Below, one piece after another: positions 8,612 through 18,209 of a stretch of DNA of 64,000 bases. The number at the start of each line of letters is the position of its first letter. The stretch's first letter is position 1. The DNA comes from Sphingobacterium haloxyli (lineage in GTDB: Bacteria; Bacteroidota; Bacteroidia; Sphingobacteriales; Sphingobacteriaceae): the NCBI RefSeq assembly GCF_002980525.1, contig NZ_PVBQ01000003.1, positions 310,001-374,000 of the forward strand, written 5' to 3'. Position numbers and translations under genes: made by a program. The notes under the pieces were generated by a model. It saw only the letters and a list, made by a program, of their open reading frames with translations. It did not search any database and was not told the origin of the DNA.

Positions 8612-8646
8612 GTTGACGAGTTTTCGTGCTTAATACACTAACTTTG
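8612..8646 (+). promoter_or_regulatory. Promoter of sufS
   Basis: TAACTTTG at 8639-8646 matches the -7 consensus, and GTTG at 8612-8615 is a partial -33 box with 23 bases between. An AAGGAG ribosome-binding site follows at about 8657-8662, in front of the TTG start. Confidence 0.5.
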
Positions 8647-8669
8647 TAGAATATTTAAGGAGTGTAAAA

Positions 8670-9893
8670 TTGAAAACTTTTGACATAGATACGGTTCGGG
8701 CAGACTTCCCGATTTTAAGCAGAGAGGTGAACGGTAAACCGTTGGTTTATTTTGATAATGGTGCAACTACGCACAAACCGAAGCAGGTCATTGATGCTAT
8801 CATACGTTATTATGCCGATATGAATAGTAATGTGCATCGTGGCGTGCATTATCTGAGCCAGATTTCCACGGATGCTTTTGAGGTAACACGTCGTAAAGTA
8901 CAAGCGTTCATTCATGCAAAACATGAACACGAAATTATCATAACTAAAGGAACGACAGAAGCTATTAATATCGTTGCTTCATGCTATGGACGTGCTTTTA
9001 TAACCGCTGGGGATGAAATTATTATTTCCGCGATGGAACATCATTCGAATATCGTGCCTTGGCAAATGCTTTGCGACGAAAAAGGGTGTAAGTTACGTGT
9101 TATCCCGATGAACGATAATGGAGAGTTGGATATAGAAGCTTACAGATCCTTGTTTTCGGAGCGCACAAAACTTGTTTCTTTCACTTATGTATCCAATGCT
9201 TTAGGCACGGTGAATCCTGTAAAGGAAATGATTGATGTTGCACATGCACATGATGTACCGGTACTGGTCGATGGCGCGCAAGCTATACAACATGTGGCAG
9301 TGGATGTACAGGCACTTGATGTGGATTTCTTTGTTTTTTCAGGACACAAGATGTACGGCCCGACGGGCATTGGTGTATTGTATGGAAAAGAAGACCTGTT
9401 AAATAGTATGCCTCCCTATCAAGGTGGTGGTGATATGATTAAGGATGTGACTTTTGAAAAAACAACTTATAATGAACTCCCTTTTAAGTTTGAAGCGGGA
9501 ACACCTAATATCGAGGCAGGAATTTGTCTGGGTGATGCTATAGACTATATTCAGGACATCGGCTTGGATGCGATTAAAGCTTATGAAGAGGAGCTTTTGG
9601 CCTACGCCACATCGCGCTTGTCGGAAATAGAAGGAATACGCTTTATCGGCACAGCTACACGTAAATCCTCCGTTATTTCTTTTGTGGTGGATGGTGTGCA
9701 TCCTTATGACATTGGCGTCATATTAGACAAATTGGGTATAGCGGTAAGGACTGGACATCACTGTGCACAACCTGTTATGGATGCTTTTGGCATTCCGGGG
9801 ACGGTACGGGTTTCACTGGCCATGTATAATACTAAAGAAGAAATAGATGCGTTAATCGACGGATTGAAAAGAGCATTGAACATGTTATTATAA
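8670..9893 (+). CDS. sufS: Cysteine desulfurase SufS
   Basis: PLP enzyme that removes sulfur from cysteine and passes it to SufE for Fe-S cluster assembly. The group II signatures are present. SGHKMYGP carries the PLP Lys near residue 226. RTGHHCAQP near 364 carries the persulfide Cys, on the short extended loop of SufS-type enzymes. It is 407 residues, the normal SufS length. The start is TTG at 8670, preceded by AAGGAG at about 8657-8662; no in-frame ATG gives the conserved N-terminus ending in DFPILSREVNGKPLVYFDNGATT. sufE follows 76 bases downstream. The rest of a suf operon (sufBCD) is not in the window. Confidence 0.95.
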   Translation: MKTFDIDTVRADFPILSREVNGKPLVYFDNGATTHKPKQVIDAIIRYYADMNSNVHRGVHYLSQISTDAFEVTRRKVQAFIHAKHEHEIIITKGTTEAINIVASCYGRAFITAGDEIIISAMEHHSNIVPWQMLCDEKGCKLRVIPMNDNGELDIEAYRSLFSERTKLVSFTYVSNALGTVNPVKEMIDVAHAHDVPVLVDGAQAIQHVAVDVQALDVDFFVFSGHKMYGPTGIGVLYGKEDLLNSMPPYQGGGDMIKDVTFEKTTYNELPFKFEAGTPNIEAGICLGDAIDYIQDIGLDAIKAYEEELLAYATSRLSEIEGIRFIGTATRKSSVISFVVDGVHPYDIGVILDKLGIAVRTGHHCAQPVMDAFGIPGTVRVSLAMYNTKEEIDALIDGLKRALNMLL

Positions 9894-9969
9894 ACGCAGA
9901 GACTGAGAAATGGAAATGTCGACGCCGGTATAGACGCCTAGCTAATGCCCATCAAAGTTAATCAGGAAA

Positions 9970-10389
9970 ATGACTATAAACGAAATACAAGACGAACTCA
10001 TTGACGATTTTTCTTTTTATCAAGATTGGATGGAGAAATACGAATACATCATCCAGTTGGGAAAAGAAGTTCCGTTAATAAAAGAGGAATATAAAAAAGA
10101 CGATTATATTATCAAAGGGTGCCAGTCAAAGGTCTGGTTATATCCGGAATTGCGAGATGAAAAGGTGTATTTTACTGCGGATAGCGACGCCATTATTACT
10201 AAGGGTTTGGTAAGCCTAATGGTAAAAGTGCTTTCTGGACATACTCCTCAAGAGATCGCACAAGCCGACCTTTATTTTATTGATGAGATTGGATTAAAAG
10301 AACATCTTTCGCCCACGCGTGCGAATGGTTTGCTATCTATGGTAAAGCAAATGAAATTGTATGCTGTCGCGTTGCAGATGAGATCTTAA
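9970..10389 (+). CDS. sufE: SufE family cysteine desulfuration protein
   Basis: A 139-residue sulfur acceptor that takes the persulfide from SufS and stimulates its turnover. The catalytic Cys lies in KGCQSKVW (Cys51, the same position as in characterised SufE proteins), followed by the conserved LVSLMVKVLSGHTPQEI helix. It lies downstream of sufS on the same strand, supporting a functional pair. It converges with murI, overlapping by 4 bases at the stop codons, with no room for a terminator between them. Confidence 0.94.
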   Translation: MTINEIQDELIDDFSFYQDWMEKYEYIIQLGKEVPLIKEEYKKDDYIIKGCQSKVWLYPELRDEKVYFTADSDAIITKGLVSLMVKVLSGHTPQEIAQADLYFIDEIGLKEHLSPTRANGLLSMVKQMKLYAVALQMRS

Positions 10390-11213
10390 GATACGGAAAT
10401 GTATTGCGCATCTACTTTTTCTCCAAAAAATATTGCTGCTTTTTCTTCAAAATTCAGGGGATCATCTGTTGTCAAAAATTGTGTCCGGCCGTTTTTTGAG
10501 CAGATTTCCTCTACCTCTGGATGACGGTTGAAATAATCTGCCAGGCTTTTCGCAATCAGTTCGCCTTGCGATAATACCTGTACATGGGATGGTGTGTATT
10601 GTTGGATAAGCGGTAATAACAAGGGGTAATGTGTGCAAGCCAGGATTAGGGTGTCAATCTGAGCGCTTTGTCCGAGTATATGCTGAATATCTTTCTGGAC
10701 AATTTCATTGGCGTTCGCTCCTGTTATTTCATACCTTTCAACAAGCGGTACCCAAAAGGGACAAGCGTGTTGATGTACTTTTATTTCGGGATGAAACTTC
10801 GTGATTTCTATTTTGTAGGATTCGGATAATACCGTTCCTTGTGTGGCAAGGACACCCACTTCATTGGTCTTTGTATAATGATGAATGGCTTCCGTCGTAG
10901 GACGAATGACGCCAAGTACCTTTTTTCCAAAGGGAAGGTCGTTTTGTTGGATGGTTCGCAACGCTTTTGCAGAAGCGGTGTTGCAAGCTAAGATAACAAG
11001 ATTACATCCTAACTCAAATAACTTAAATACGCACTCTTTTGTGAAATCATAGACCTCTTCGAACGGCCGTGTGCCATAAGGAACGCGCGCGTTATCGCCT
11101 AGATAGATATAATCGTATAAAGGCAACGTGTCCTTAATTTCCCGGAAAATGGTTAACCCTCCAAAACCTGAATCAAATATGCCGATGGGGCCGTGCTTTG
11201 CTATTTCTGTCAT
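10386..11213 (-). CDS. murI: Glutamate racemase
   Basis: Converts L- to D-glutamate for peptidoglycan. Both catalytic cysteines are visible: ACNTASAKALR (about residue 74) and ACTHYPLLLP (about residue 185). The N-terminal IGIFDSGFGGLT is also clear. I chose the ATG at 11213 (MTEIAKHGPIGIFD), giving 275 residues. The longer frame from a TTG at 11246 adds an unconserved basic peptide. Bacteroidota often have murI beside bamA/ompH; here it is about 15 kb away from them. Confidence 0.94.
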   Translation of the reverse strand: MTEIAKHGPIGIFDSGFGGLTIFREIKDTLPLYDYIYLGDNARVPYGTRPFEEVYDFTKECVFKLFELGCNLVILACNTASAKALRTIQQNDLPFGKKVLGVIRPTTEAIHHYTKTNEVGVLATQGTVLSESYKIEITKFHPEIKVHQHACPFWVPLVERYEITGANANEIVQKDIQHILGQSAQIDTLILACTHYPLLLPLIQQYTPSHVQVLSQGELIAKSLADYFNRHPEVEEICSKNGRTQFLTTDDPLNFEEKAAIFFGEKVDAQYISVS

Positions 11214-11463
11214 TTTTATCTTCACCCGTTCCTTATTGTTAAGCAAAGATGGTTTTTCTTTATAAGTTTTCCAAGGTGTGGAAAAAATGAGGAGTAAATT
11301 CTGATGATAATATTGTTACCTTCGCCTTTAATCCTTCAGGAGTTCCAAGTTCAGCATATTGTTTGAGGTGACGTATGAGGGGGCTGGATGGATAAAACAA
11401 TTCAGAAAAAGAAAACTAGGAATAATAATTGTTAGGAAGAACACGTACAATATATTTTCATTT

Positions 11464-13092
11464 ATGAAGTTTCATTACCTTCTTTTTTTTACGTCGTTAG
11501 CGTCGTGTACGATTATATCGGCGTTGCAAGCCCAGGTTAAATATCAACCCTATTCATATCAACACTATCAAAAATACGACAATCTCCTTTATTCGCCGCA
11601 AACACGTATGCACACGGCTACTAAACCTTTTCTTTTTAAGGGCGATTTATTGGCCAAATATGATTCTATCCAGAGTTTGAACCATGCAGACTCGGATAAT
11701 ATTTTTATGCGAAAGATATTCAATGAGCATTTGGTAGAGATTCATAAGGACGATCATAGCTTTTATCTGGATTTTCTGCCTGATTTTGTCATCGGAAAAG
11801 AAACCATCGGCGCGGATAAAAGAACGACGTGGTTGAGCACGCAGGGACTTCAAATGGGATTAAATATTAAGGAGAAGTTTACTTTTTATGCGAACGTTTT
11901 TAAAAACCAAGGCGTGTTTCCAAATTATTTAACCGATTATATTAACAGAGCTGATGTAATTCCCGGTCAAGGAAGCGCGAAACACTTGTCAAATAATAAG
12001 AAAGACTGGGCGTACGCTACGGCAAGTTTGACGTATGACTTCAACGATTATTTTCAAACAACGCTGGCGTATGACAAGAATCATATTGGAGATGGTTACC
12101 GCTCCCTGTTATTATCAGACTTCTCTTCAAATTATGCACATCTGAGATTCACGGGTAAGATAGGAAATGTACAGTATACATCAATATGGGCATATATGAA
12201 TGATCCGAGAAATCCGCGTATCGACTCGCTCAATTCGGGTAGCCAATTTGGTGATGGCAAAAAATGGGGGGCTTTTCAATACCTGGATTACAACGCAACA
12301 AATCGCTTGTCGGTTGGTTTCTTTCAAGCGGTCATTTGGGCAAATCGCAACGAAGCAGGGCATCGTGGCTTTGATTTTAATTACGTTAGTCCTATCATTT
12401 TCCTACGTCCGGTGGAATCTAATAACTCGACGTCTCCAGATAAAATGTTTCTAGGATTGAATGCCAAATACAAAATGCTGGATAATATTACAGCTTATGG
12501 ACAATTTCTGTTAGGCGAGTTCACAGCGAAAGAATTTTTTGCTGGAGATGGATACATACACAATAAATGGGGTGCGCAACTGGGGCTAAAAGGTTTCGAT
12601 ATATTTAAGGTCCGAAATCTTAATTTTCTAGCCGAATATAACGTGGTTCGACCTTATACTTATCAACATTACGTATCGATATCTAATTATAGTAATCATG
12701 GGGAACCTCTTGCCCATCCAAGAGGGGCTAACATGCGAGAGCTTTTGGGTATGCTCAACTATTCGTGGAACCGTTTTGATTTTTCTGTACAAGGTATGTA
12801 TAGTCGCTTTGGAACGGATCCGGACGCAGCTACGAACATGGGAGGGGATATTTTTCAATCGTATGCTAATTTTCCTAATAGATACGGGAATTACATAGGG
12901 CAGGGGGTGAAAAATGATCTTTATTACGGCGATATAAAAGCGGCCTATGTGCTTAACCCAAAATACAACTTGCGTTTTGAAGTGGGTTATACGCAACGCT
13001 ACAATAGGATAGAAGGAGCCGCCACAGAGAAATCTGGTGTTATAAGTTTGGGGCTTCGATCTTCGTTTCGCAATTTTTATGGAGATATTTAG
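11464..13092 (+). CDS. Outer-membrane beta-barrel protein, RemB / capsule-assembly Wzi-like
   Basis: 542 residues from the ATG at 11464, which begins a clear Sec signal peptide (MKFHYLLFFTSLASC, cleavage near ALQAQ). Longer in-frame starts upstream are unlikely. The mature protein is rich in alternating aromatic beta strands, such as FYANVFKNQG, NHIGDGYRSLLLSDFSSNYAHLR and YNLRFEVGYTQRYN, and ends in short strands like an outer-membrane barrel. The IGDGYRSLLLSD-type segment resembles the Wzi/RemB group, linked to capsule attachment and, in Flavobacterium, to gliding. No polysaccharide or gliding genes are nearby, so the role stays open. Confidence 0.7.
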   Translation: MKFHYLLFFTSLASCTIISALQAQVKYQPYSYQHYQKYDNLLYSPQTRMHTATKPFLFKGDLLAKYDSIQSLNHADSDNIFMRKIFNEHLVEIHKDDHSFYLDFLPDFVIGKETIGADKRTTWLSTQGLQMGLNIKEKFTFYANVFKNQGVFPNYLTDYINRADVIPGQGSAKHLSNNKKDWAYATASLTYDFNDYFQTTLAYDKNHIGDGYRSLLLSDFSSNYAHLRFTGKIGNVQYTSIWAYMNDPRNPRIDSLNSGSQFGDGKKWGAFQYLDYNATNRLSVGFFQAVIWANRNEAGHRGFDFNYVSPIIFLRPVESNNSTSPDKMFLGLNAKYKMLDNITAYGQFLLGEFTAKEFFAGDGYIHNKWGAQLGLKGFDIFKVRNLNFLAEYNVVRPYTYQHYVSISNYSNHGEPLAHPRGANMRELLGMLNYSWNRFDFSVQGMYSRFGTDPDAATNMGGDIFQSYANFPNRYGNYIGQGVKNDLYYGDIKAAYVLNPKYNLRFEVGYTQRYNRIEGAATEKSGVISLGLRSSFRNFYGDI

Positions 13093-13144
13093 TAAAATTG
13101 CATAAATGGAATCTGTTAGAAATTGCTATTAAAAAAATCGGCTG

Positions 13145-13564
13145 ATGAGAATTATAATCATAAATGGCCCTAATCTAAATTTATTAGGTGTACGGGAGAA
13201 AAATATTTACGGGAGTCAGGACTTTCAATCCTTTTTTGAAGAATTAAAGCAACAATTTTCGACGGTTGAGCTGTTCTATTTCCAAAGTAATCACGAGGGG
13301 GAGATTATTGACAAACTGCACGAGGTAGGCTTTTCTTATGACGGCGTTGTGCTCAATGCAGGGGCGTATACGCACACTTCGGCGGCTATTGGCGATGCCA
13401 TCGCGGGTATTACAACTCCTGTGGTAGAAGTTCATATTTCAAATGTATATAGGCGTGAGACCTTCCGTCACCATTCTTATCTTGCCCCAAACTGTATCGG
13501 CGTGATTTGTGGTTTCGGCCTAACTAGTTATAGATTGGGGTTGGAAAGCTTGTTAGAACGGTAA
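13145..13564 (+). CDS. aroQ: 3-dehydroquinate dehydratase, type II
   Basis: Dodecameric shikimate-pathway enzyme dehydrating 3-dehydroquinate. The 139 residues and motifs are canonical: INGPNLNLLGVRE with the following Tyr (IYG, catalytic, about residue 22), NAGAYTHTS (substrate loop), VEVHISN and the catalytic His segment RRETFRHHSYL (about residues 100-110). Its stop lies 12 bases from the convergent lgt stop. Confidence 0.96.
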   Translation: MRIIIINGPNLNLLGVREKNIYGSQDFQSFFEELKQQFSTVELFYFQSNHEGEIIDKLHEVGFSYDGVVLNAGAYTHTSAAIGDAIAGITTPVVEVHISNVYRRETFRHHSYLAPNCIGVICGFGLTSYRLGLESLLER

Positions 13565-13576
13565 CGATCTTAGAGA

Positions 13577-14410
13577 TCACCGTTTAGGCCGATTTTCAGT
13601 TTTCGGTTTTCGAAAAATAAGATACAACCCAGCGATCATGAAAGGGATGCTGAGCAGTTGCCCCATGTTGAACTGCATACCCTCTTCGAAAGCTTCTTGG
13701 TTTTCTTTGAAAAATTCCAAGGCAAATCGAGCACCGAAGAGCAAAACTAAGAATATACCAAATAGATAGCCTGCTTTTGGTTTTGCATTCTTTTGATACA
13801 TCGTCCATAAGATGACAAAGATTATGACGTAGGCAATAGCTTCATATAATTGTGCCGGATGGCGGGCGACGCTATCTACCTTTTCAAAGACCACCCCCCA
13901 TGGCATGGAGGTCGGAAGTCCGATAATCTCGGAGTTAAAGAAATTACCTAGCCGCACAAAGGCTCCTGCTAATGGGACAACGACAACTAGTCTGTCGGCA
14001 ATCCACGTAAATTCTGTTTTGGTTTTTCGCGAAAACAGCCATAACGCTATTAGGATGCCAATAGCTCCTCCGTGGCTAGCAAGTCCCTGGAATCCAGTAA
14101 GTTCAAAGCTTCCATTAACCATACGGAAAGGAAGAATCATTTCTAGGGGATGTTTACTATAATAGTCAAACTCATAGAATAGGCAATGACCTAAGCGTGC
14201 GCCGATCAACGTTCCCAGAAAGATATAGATACTTAACTGATCCAATAGCTCTTGTGTTTTCCCTTCTTTTTTGAAAATTTTCAACATGAGGATATAGGAT
14301 ACCACAAAGGCAGCTAAAAAGCATAATGCGTAATAACGCAGACCAAAAGAACCTATTTCAAAAATGACAGGGTCTATATTCCAATGGATAACATTCAAAA
14401 TCGCGTGCAT
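13577..14410 (-). CDS. lgt: Prolipoprotein diacylglyceryl transferase
   Basis: Inner-membrane enzyme that transfers diacylglycerol from phosphatidylglycerol to the lipobox Cys of prolipoproteins. Seven hydrophobic segments fit 277 residues. Signature motifs are GARLGHCLFYE (about 70-80), SHGGAIG (about 110-117) and the Lgt signature RLGNFFNSEIIG (about 150-161) with HPAQLYEAI (about 185). The window encodes lipoproteins that would be substrates (the M48 protease, GlpQ). It has its own 264-base upstream region. Confidence 0.95.
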   Translation of the reverse strand: MHAILNVIHWNIDPVIFEIGSFGLRYYALCFLAAFVVSYILMLKIFKKEGKTQELLDQLSIYIFLGTLIGARLGHCLFYEFDYYSKHPLEMILPFRMVNGSFELTGFQGLASHGGAIGILIALWLFSRKTKTEFTWIADRLVVVVPLAGAFVRLGNFFNSEIIGLPTSMPWGVVFEKVDSVARHPAQLYEAIAYVIIFVILWTMYQKNAKPKAGYLFGIFLVLLFGARFALEFFKENQEAFEEGMQFNMGQLLSIPFMIAGLYLIFRKPKTENRPKR

Positions 14411-14674
14411 AAGTCTTCAATTGTGCAGTAAACCTAAATAAATTTATTTTTATATGCAATATAAGCATGTGCATATAAAATAAATCTATTTCGCTCTCCT
14501 CGGCCATCAAGGGCTATATGATGGAGGAAATATAAGGTTATCCTTTATAAAATCAATATTGCATTAAATTTCTTATACTATTTGGTCGAAATTCCTAACT
14601 TTGAGAGAATAAGGACAAAGCATAAAAAAGGAGAAAAGATCTACTAGTTGTTATCCGAATAGCAAAAATGAAAT

Positions 14675-15793
14675 ATGGCAAATAAAAGAGCGAAAGAGAA
14701 AAAGAAACACATATCCGTGGTAACAGATAAATCGTTGAAATTTTTTGAAAAATACATTAATAATCCTTCGCCAACAGGTTTTGAATGGGAGGGCCAGCGC
14801 TTATGGTTGGATTATCTCAAACCTTACGTCGACAAAACGTATATTGATAATTATGGCACAGCAGTAGGGATCATCAATCCCGAGGCGTCCTACAAAGTTG
14901 TCATTGAGGCGCATGCAGATGAAATATCTTGGTTTGTTAATTATATCACTAAAGAGGGCCTTATATACGTTATCCGGAATGGTGGTTCCGACCATCAGAT
15001 CGCGCCTTCGAAACGCGTAAACATTCATACAGATAACGGTATGGTTAAAGCGGTCTTTGGGTGGCCAGCTATCCATACACGTTCCGGTGAGAAAGAAGAT
15101 GCCCCTACCTTAAAGAATATTTTTTTGGATTGTGGTGCTACTTCTAAGGAAGAAGTGGAGGAGCTAGGAATCCATGTGGGGTGTGTTGTTACTTATGAAG
15201 ATGAGTTTACCGTACTTAACGATCGTTATTATGTAGGGCGAGCGCTGGACAATCGGGCGGGAGGATTTATGATTGCGGAAGTAGCGCGCTTGTTAAAACA
15301 AAATAAGAAAAAATTGCCTTTCGGTCTGTATATCGTCAATGCAGTACAGGAGGAAATCGGATTACGTGGGGCGGAGATGATTACCCATTACATTAAGCCT
15401 AATCTTGCCATCGTGACGGATGTAACACATGATACACAAACGCCAATGATTAATAAAATTACGCAGGGCGACTTAGCCTGTGGTCAAGGTCCGGTGTTGT
15501 CTTATGCGCCTGCAGTACAGATTAATCTAAATAGGCTTTTGATCAATGTGGCTAAAGAAAATGATATTCCATTTCAACGTCAGGCATCCTCTCGGTTCAC
15601 CGGAACGGATACCGATGCTTTCGCGTATTCAAATGGCGGTGTGCCTTCAGCCCTAATCTCGTTGCCTCTGCGTTATATGCATACAACTGTAGAGATGGTA
15701 CACAAAGAAGATTTGGATAATGTTGTAAGACTTATTTATGAGGTATTGCTCAAGATAGAAGAGGGGCAGGACTTTAGGTCGTTTAGCGAATAG
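14675..15793 (+). CDS. M42 family metallopeptidase (FrvX-like aminopeptidase)
   Basis: Binuclear zinc aminopeptidase of the tetrahedral TET type, 372 residues. Metal ligands and catalytic residues are visible in EAHADEISWF (His/Asp), ALDNRAGGF (bridging Asp), NAVQEEIGLRGA (catalytic Glu pair), TDVTHDT and MHTTVEMVHKEDL (last His). The lysine-rich N-terminal 20 residues are unusual but may be part of the reading frame, since the ATG at 14675 is the first. A TAACTTTG -7-like box lies at 14596-14603. The protein is often annotated as endoglucanase M, but the peptidase family is the sounder call. Confidence 0.9.
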   Translation: MANKRAKEKKKHISVVTDKSLKFFEKYINNPSPTGFEWEGQRLWLDYLKPYVDKTYIDNYGTAVGIINPEASYKVVIEAHADEISWFVNYITKEGLIYVIRNGGSDHQIAPSKRVNIHTDNGMVKAVFGWPAIHTRSGEKEDAPTLKNIFLDCGATSKEEVEELGIHVGCVVTYEDEFTVLNDRYYVGRALDNRAGGFMIAEVARLLKQNKKKLPFGLYIVNAVQEEIGLRGAEMITHYIKPNLAIVTDVTHDTQTPMINKITQGDLACGQGPVLSYAPAVQINLNRLLINVAKENDIPFQRQASSRFTGTDTDAFAYSNGGVPSALISLPLRYMHTTVEMVHKEDLDNVVRLIYEVLLKIEEGQDFRSFSE

Positions 15794-15858
15794 CAGTTGC
15801 ATGCCGGTTTGGAAATAAAAGCCTAAATTTTATGAAACTTGAAAAACAAATTAAATAG

Positions 15859-16176
15859 ATGAAAAATAATAATAACGATGAAATAGAGAATAACGAGCTT
15901 AGCATAGAATTAAGCGAGGAGATCGCGGAAGGTATTTATAGCAATTTAGCTATTATAACGCACTCAAGCTCCGAATTTGTATTGGATTTTATCCGCATCA
16001 TGCCCGGAGTGCCCAAGGCAAAGGTCAAGTCCAGAATTGTTTTGACGCCAGAGCACGCCAAACGGTTATTAGGGGCGTTACAAGACAATGTTAACCGATT
16101 TGAAACGGCCAATGGAACAATAAAAGCAAGCGAGCCGGGGCTGCCATTAAATTTTGGTCCGAAGGGCGAAGCTTAG
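15859..16176 (+). CDS. DUF3467 domain protein
   Basis: 105-residue cytosolic protein with the DUF3467 pattern: an acidic, Asn-rich start, then YSNLAIITHSSSEFVLDFI, MPGVPKAKVKSRIVLTPEHAKRLL and a final helix ALQDNVNRFE. The function of the family is unknown. It sits 65 bases after the M42 peptidase and 32 bases before the GNAT-nitrilase fusion on the same strand, so the three are probably an operon. That context does not reveal a role. Confidence 0.85.
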   Translation: MKNNNNDEIENNELSIELSEEIAEGIYSNLAIITHSSSEFVLDFIRIMPGVPKAKVKSRIVLTPEHAKRLLGALQDNVNRFETANGTIKASEPGLPLNFGPKGEA

Positions 16177-16208
16177 CGCTGAAGTAACGAATATTTATAT
16201 AGCACTAA

Positions 16209-17720
16209 ATGGATATACAGGTTAGGAACTTAACCATCGAGGATTACAAGGATTTAAAGCGCTCCATGGAAAAGGCCTACGGTGGAGATACGGGAGATGT
16301 ATGGACACGTGAAAACATAGTAGATTTAATAGAGATCTTTCCCGAAGGACAATTATGCGTGGAAGTAGATGGACGGGTGGTAGCCTGCGCGCTTTCATTG
16401 ATAATTGATTCGAAAAAGACGAATATTTACAAGAAATACTATGAAATCATAGATAATGGAAAGTTCTCTACCCATGATTATGAGGGGGACATCCTTTATG
16501 GAATAGAGGTATTTGTTCATCCTGACTTTCGGTCTCTGCGCTTGGGGAGGCGCTTGTATGACGCGCGGAAAGAGTTGTGTGAGCAAATGAATCTTCGAGG
16601 GATTCTTGCAGGAGGGCGGATACCAAATTATCATGCCTATGCAGATAAAATAACGCCACGGACCTATATCGAAAAAGTAAAGCGGAAAGAGATTTTTGAT
16701 CCTACACTGACGTTTCAACTGTCAAATGATTTTCATGTTTCCAAAATCCTGAAGAATTATCTTCCCGAAGATAAAGAGTCGAATGAATTTGCGACGCTAT
16801 TGCAATGGGATAATATATATTATGACCCCGATGCAAAATTCTCGTCTGCATCCAAACAAACAACTAGATTAGGGCTGGTACAATGGCAGATGCGGTTGTT
16901 TAAAGATATAAATGACTTTTACGATCAGGTTGAATTTTTCGTAGATGCTGTCAGCGACTATGGATCAGACTTTGTTATGTTTCCCGAGTTTTTTAATACA
17001 CCGTTAATGAGCCCTTACAATGAGCTCCCTGAGCGTGCTGCTATGGAGAAGCTTTCGGAGTTGACCAGTGAAATTGTCGAAAAGCTGCAGGAATTTGCAG
17101 TATCGTACAATGTCAATATTATCGCCGGATCCATGCCTATCATGGAATATAAAAAGCTCTATAACGCATCCTATCTATGTCATCGAAATGGGAAGGTGGA
17201 CGTGCATAAAAAGATTCATATTACGCCCAACGAGTTTAAGTATTACGGGATGGTAGGAGGGAATGAAATCAATGTATTTGACACAGACTGTGGAAAGGTT
17301 GGCCTTTTGATATGTTATGATGTGGAATTTCCGGAAGTTAGTCGTATCATGGCTGATCAGGGCATGCAGATACTTTTTGTGCCATACATGACCGACACGC
17401 AAAACGGTTATTTGCGCGTAAGAGCGTGTGCGCAAGCGCGAGCTATTGAAAACGAATGCTATGTGGCAATAGCTGGTTGTGTCGGTAATTTGCCACGCGT
17501 GAATAACATGGATATCCAATATTCGCAATCTGCTGTATTTACACCATCAGATTTTGCTTTCCCTAATAACGGTATAAAGGCAGAAGCCACCCCGAACACC
17601 GAAATGGTTCTGATTGCAGATGTGGATTTATATGCTCTACGGGATTTACACGAATATGGTACAGTAAAAATACTGAAGGATAGAAGAAAAGACTTGTATA
17701 GGGTGAACCTCCTAAAATAA
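16209..17720 (+). CDS. GNAT acetyltransferase / carbon-nitrogen hydrolase fusion
   Basis: 503 residues in two domains. The N-terminal GNAT domain covers about 1-175; the acetyl-CoA loop is around VHPDFRSLRLGRRLYDAR. The C-terminal nitrilase-superfamily domain runs from about 218 and has a complete Glu-Lys-Cys triad: the Glu in MFPEFFNTP, the Lys in VHKKIHITPNE and the Cys in LLICYDVEFPE. The fusion is a known bacterial architecture; amide hydrolysis or amidase-like activity coupled to acyl transfer is inferred, but the substrate is unknown. Its stop is 18 bases from the convergent thioesterase stop. Confidence 0.9.
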   Translation: MDIQVRNLTIEDYKDLKRSMEKAYGGDTGDVWTRENIVDLIEIFPEGQLCVEVDGRVVACALSLIIDSKKTNIYKKYYEIIDNGKFSTHDYEGDILYGIEVFVHPDFRSLRLGRRLYDARKELCEQMNLRGILAGGRIPNYHAYADKITPRTYIEKVKRKEIFDPTLTFQLSNDFHVSKILKNYLPEDKESNEFATLLQWDNIYYDPDAKFSSASKQTTRLGLVQWQMRLFKDINDFYDQVEFFVDAVSDYGSDFVMFPEFFNTPLMSPYNELPERAAMEKLSELTSEIVEKLQEFAVSYNVNIIAGSMPIMEYKKLYNASYLCHRNGKVDVHKKIHITPNEFKYYGMVGGNEINVFDTDCGKVGLLICYDVEFPEVSRIMADQGMQILFVPYMTDTQNGYLRVRACAQARAIENECYVAIAGCVGNLPRVNNMDIQYSQSAVFTPSDFAFPNNGIKAEATPNTEMVLIADVDLYALRDLHEYGTVKILKDRRKDLYRVNLLK

Positions 17721-17738
17721 GAGGCTTCCCCGATTTTG

Positions 17739-18182
17739 TCATTCAGTGATCGCTGAATAATCATGTGCTTTGGGTATCGTGTCAAGAATCGAATGCCACT
17801 CGTTTGGAATGGTCGTCAGCTTTCGCTTCTGAAGGTCTAACCAAGCGCCGTCTACGTCGATCGTTGCAGCCTTTACACCATTTTCTTTGTAGATTTCGTG
17901 ACGAAACGAGAATCGAAAATTTTTAAGGTTAAGCTTTGTCATTTCTACCCTCACGGTTATGCGTTCGTCAAGCCCGATTTCACGGTGATATATCAGCTCT
18001 TCTCTAAATAAGATAGGGCCGATATGATATTTTGCAAATTCTTCCAGCGAAAGCCCCACCTTGGTCATCATATTGCTTCGCGCCTGTGCGCAGAAGTCGG
18101 CATATGCTGAATGTCTTAGATGCATGTTGGGATCTAGTTGAGACCAGAGCACCTGCCCTTCGAAATAGATGTTTTGTTTCAT
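17739..18182 (-). CDS. Acyl-CoA thioesterase, 4-hydroxybenzoyl-CoA thioesterase (hot-dog) family
   Basis: 147 residues with a single hot-dog fold. The N-terminal segment WSQLDPNMHLRHSAYADF corresponds to the catalytic DxxxHxxxxxY stretch (Asp near 17). The rest has the typical FREELIYHREIGLDERITVRVEMTKL sheet. It hydrolyses acyl-CoA or acyl-ACP thioesters, possibly as YbgC/FadM-like housekeeping; the exact substrate is unknown. It lies 27 bases after the DUF819 gene on the same strand, so the two may be co-transcribed. Confidence 0.85.
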   Translation of the reverse strand: MKQNIYFEGQVLWSQLDPNMHLRHSAYADFCAQARSNMMTKVGLSLEEFAKYHIGPILFREELIYHREIGLDERITVRVEMTKLNLKNFRFSFRHEIYKENGVKAATIDVDGAWLDLQKRKLTTIPNEWHSILDTIPKAHDYSAITE

Positions 18183-18209
18183 TTTTTGTCCTAAATTTAT
18201 TAAACCTCG

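Noticed and set aside
13559..13582. Hairpin between aroQ and lgt as a terminator
   Set aside because: Only short interrupted stems (CGGT/ACCG and GATCT/AGATC) with a bulge and no T run.
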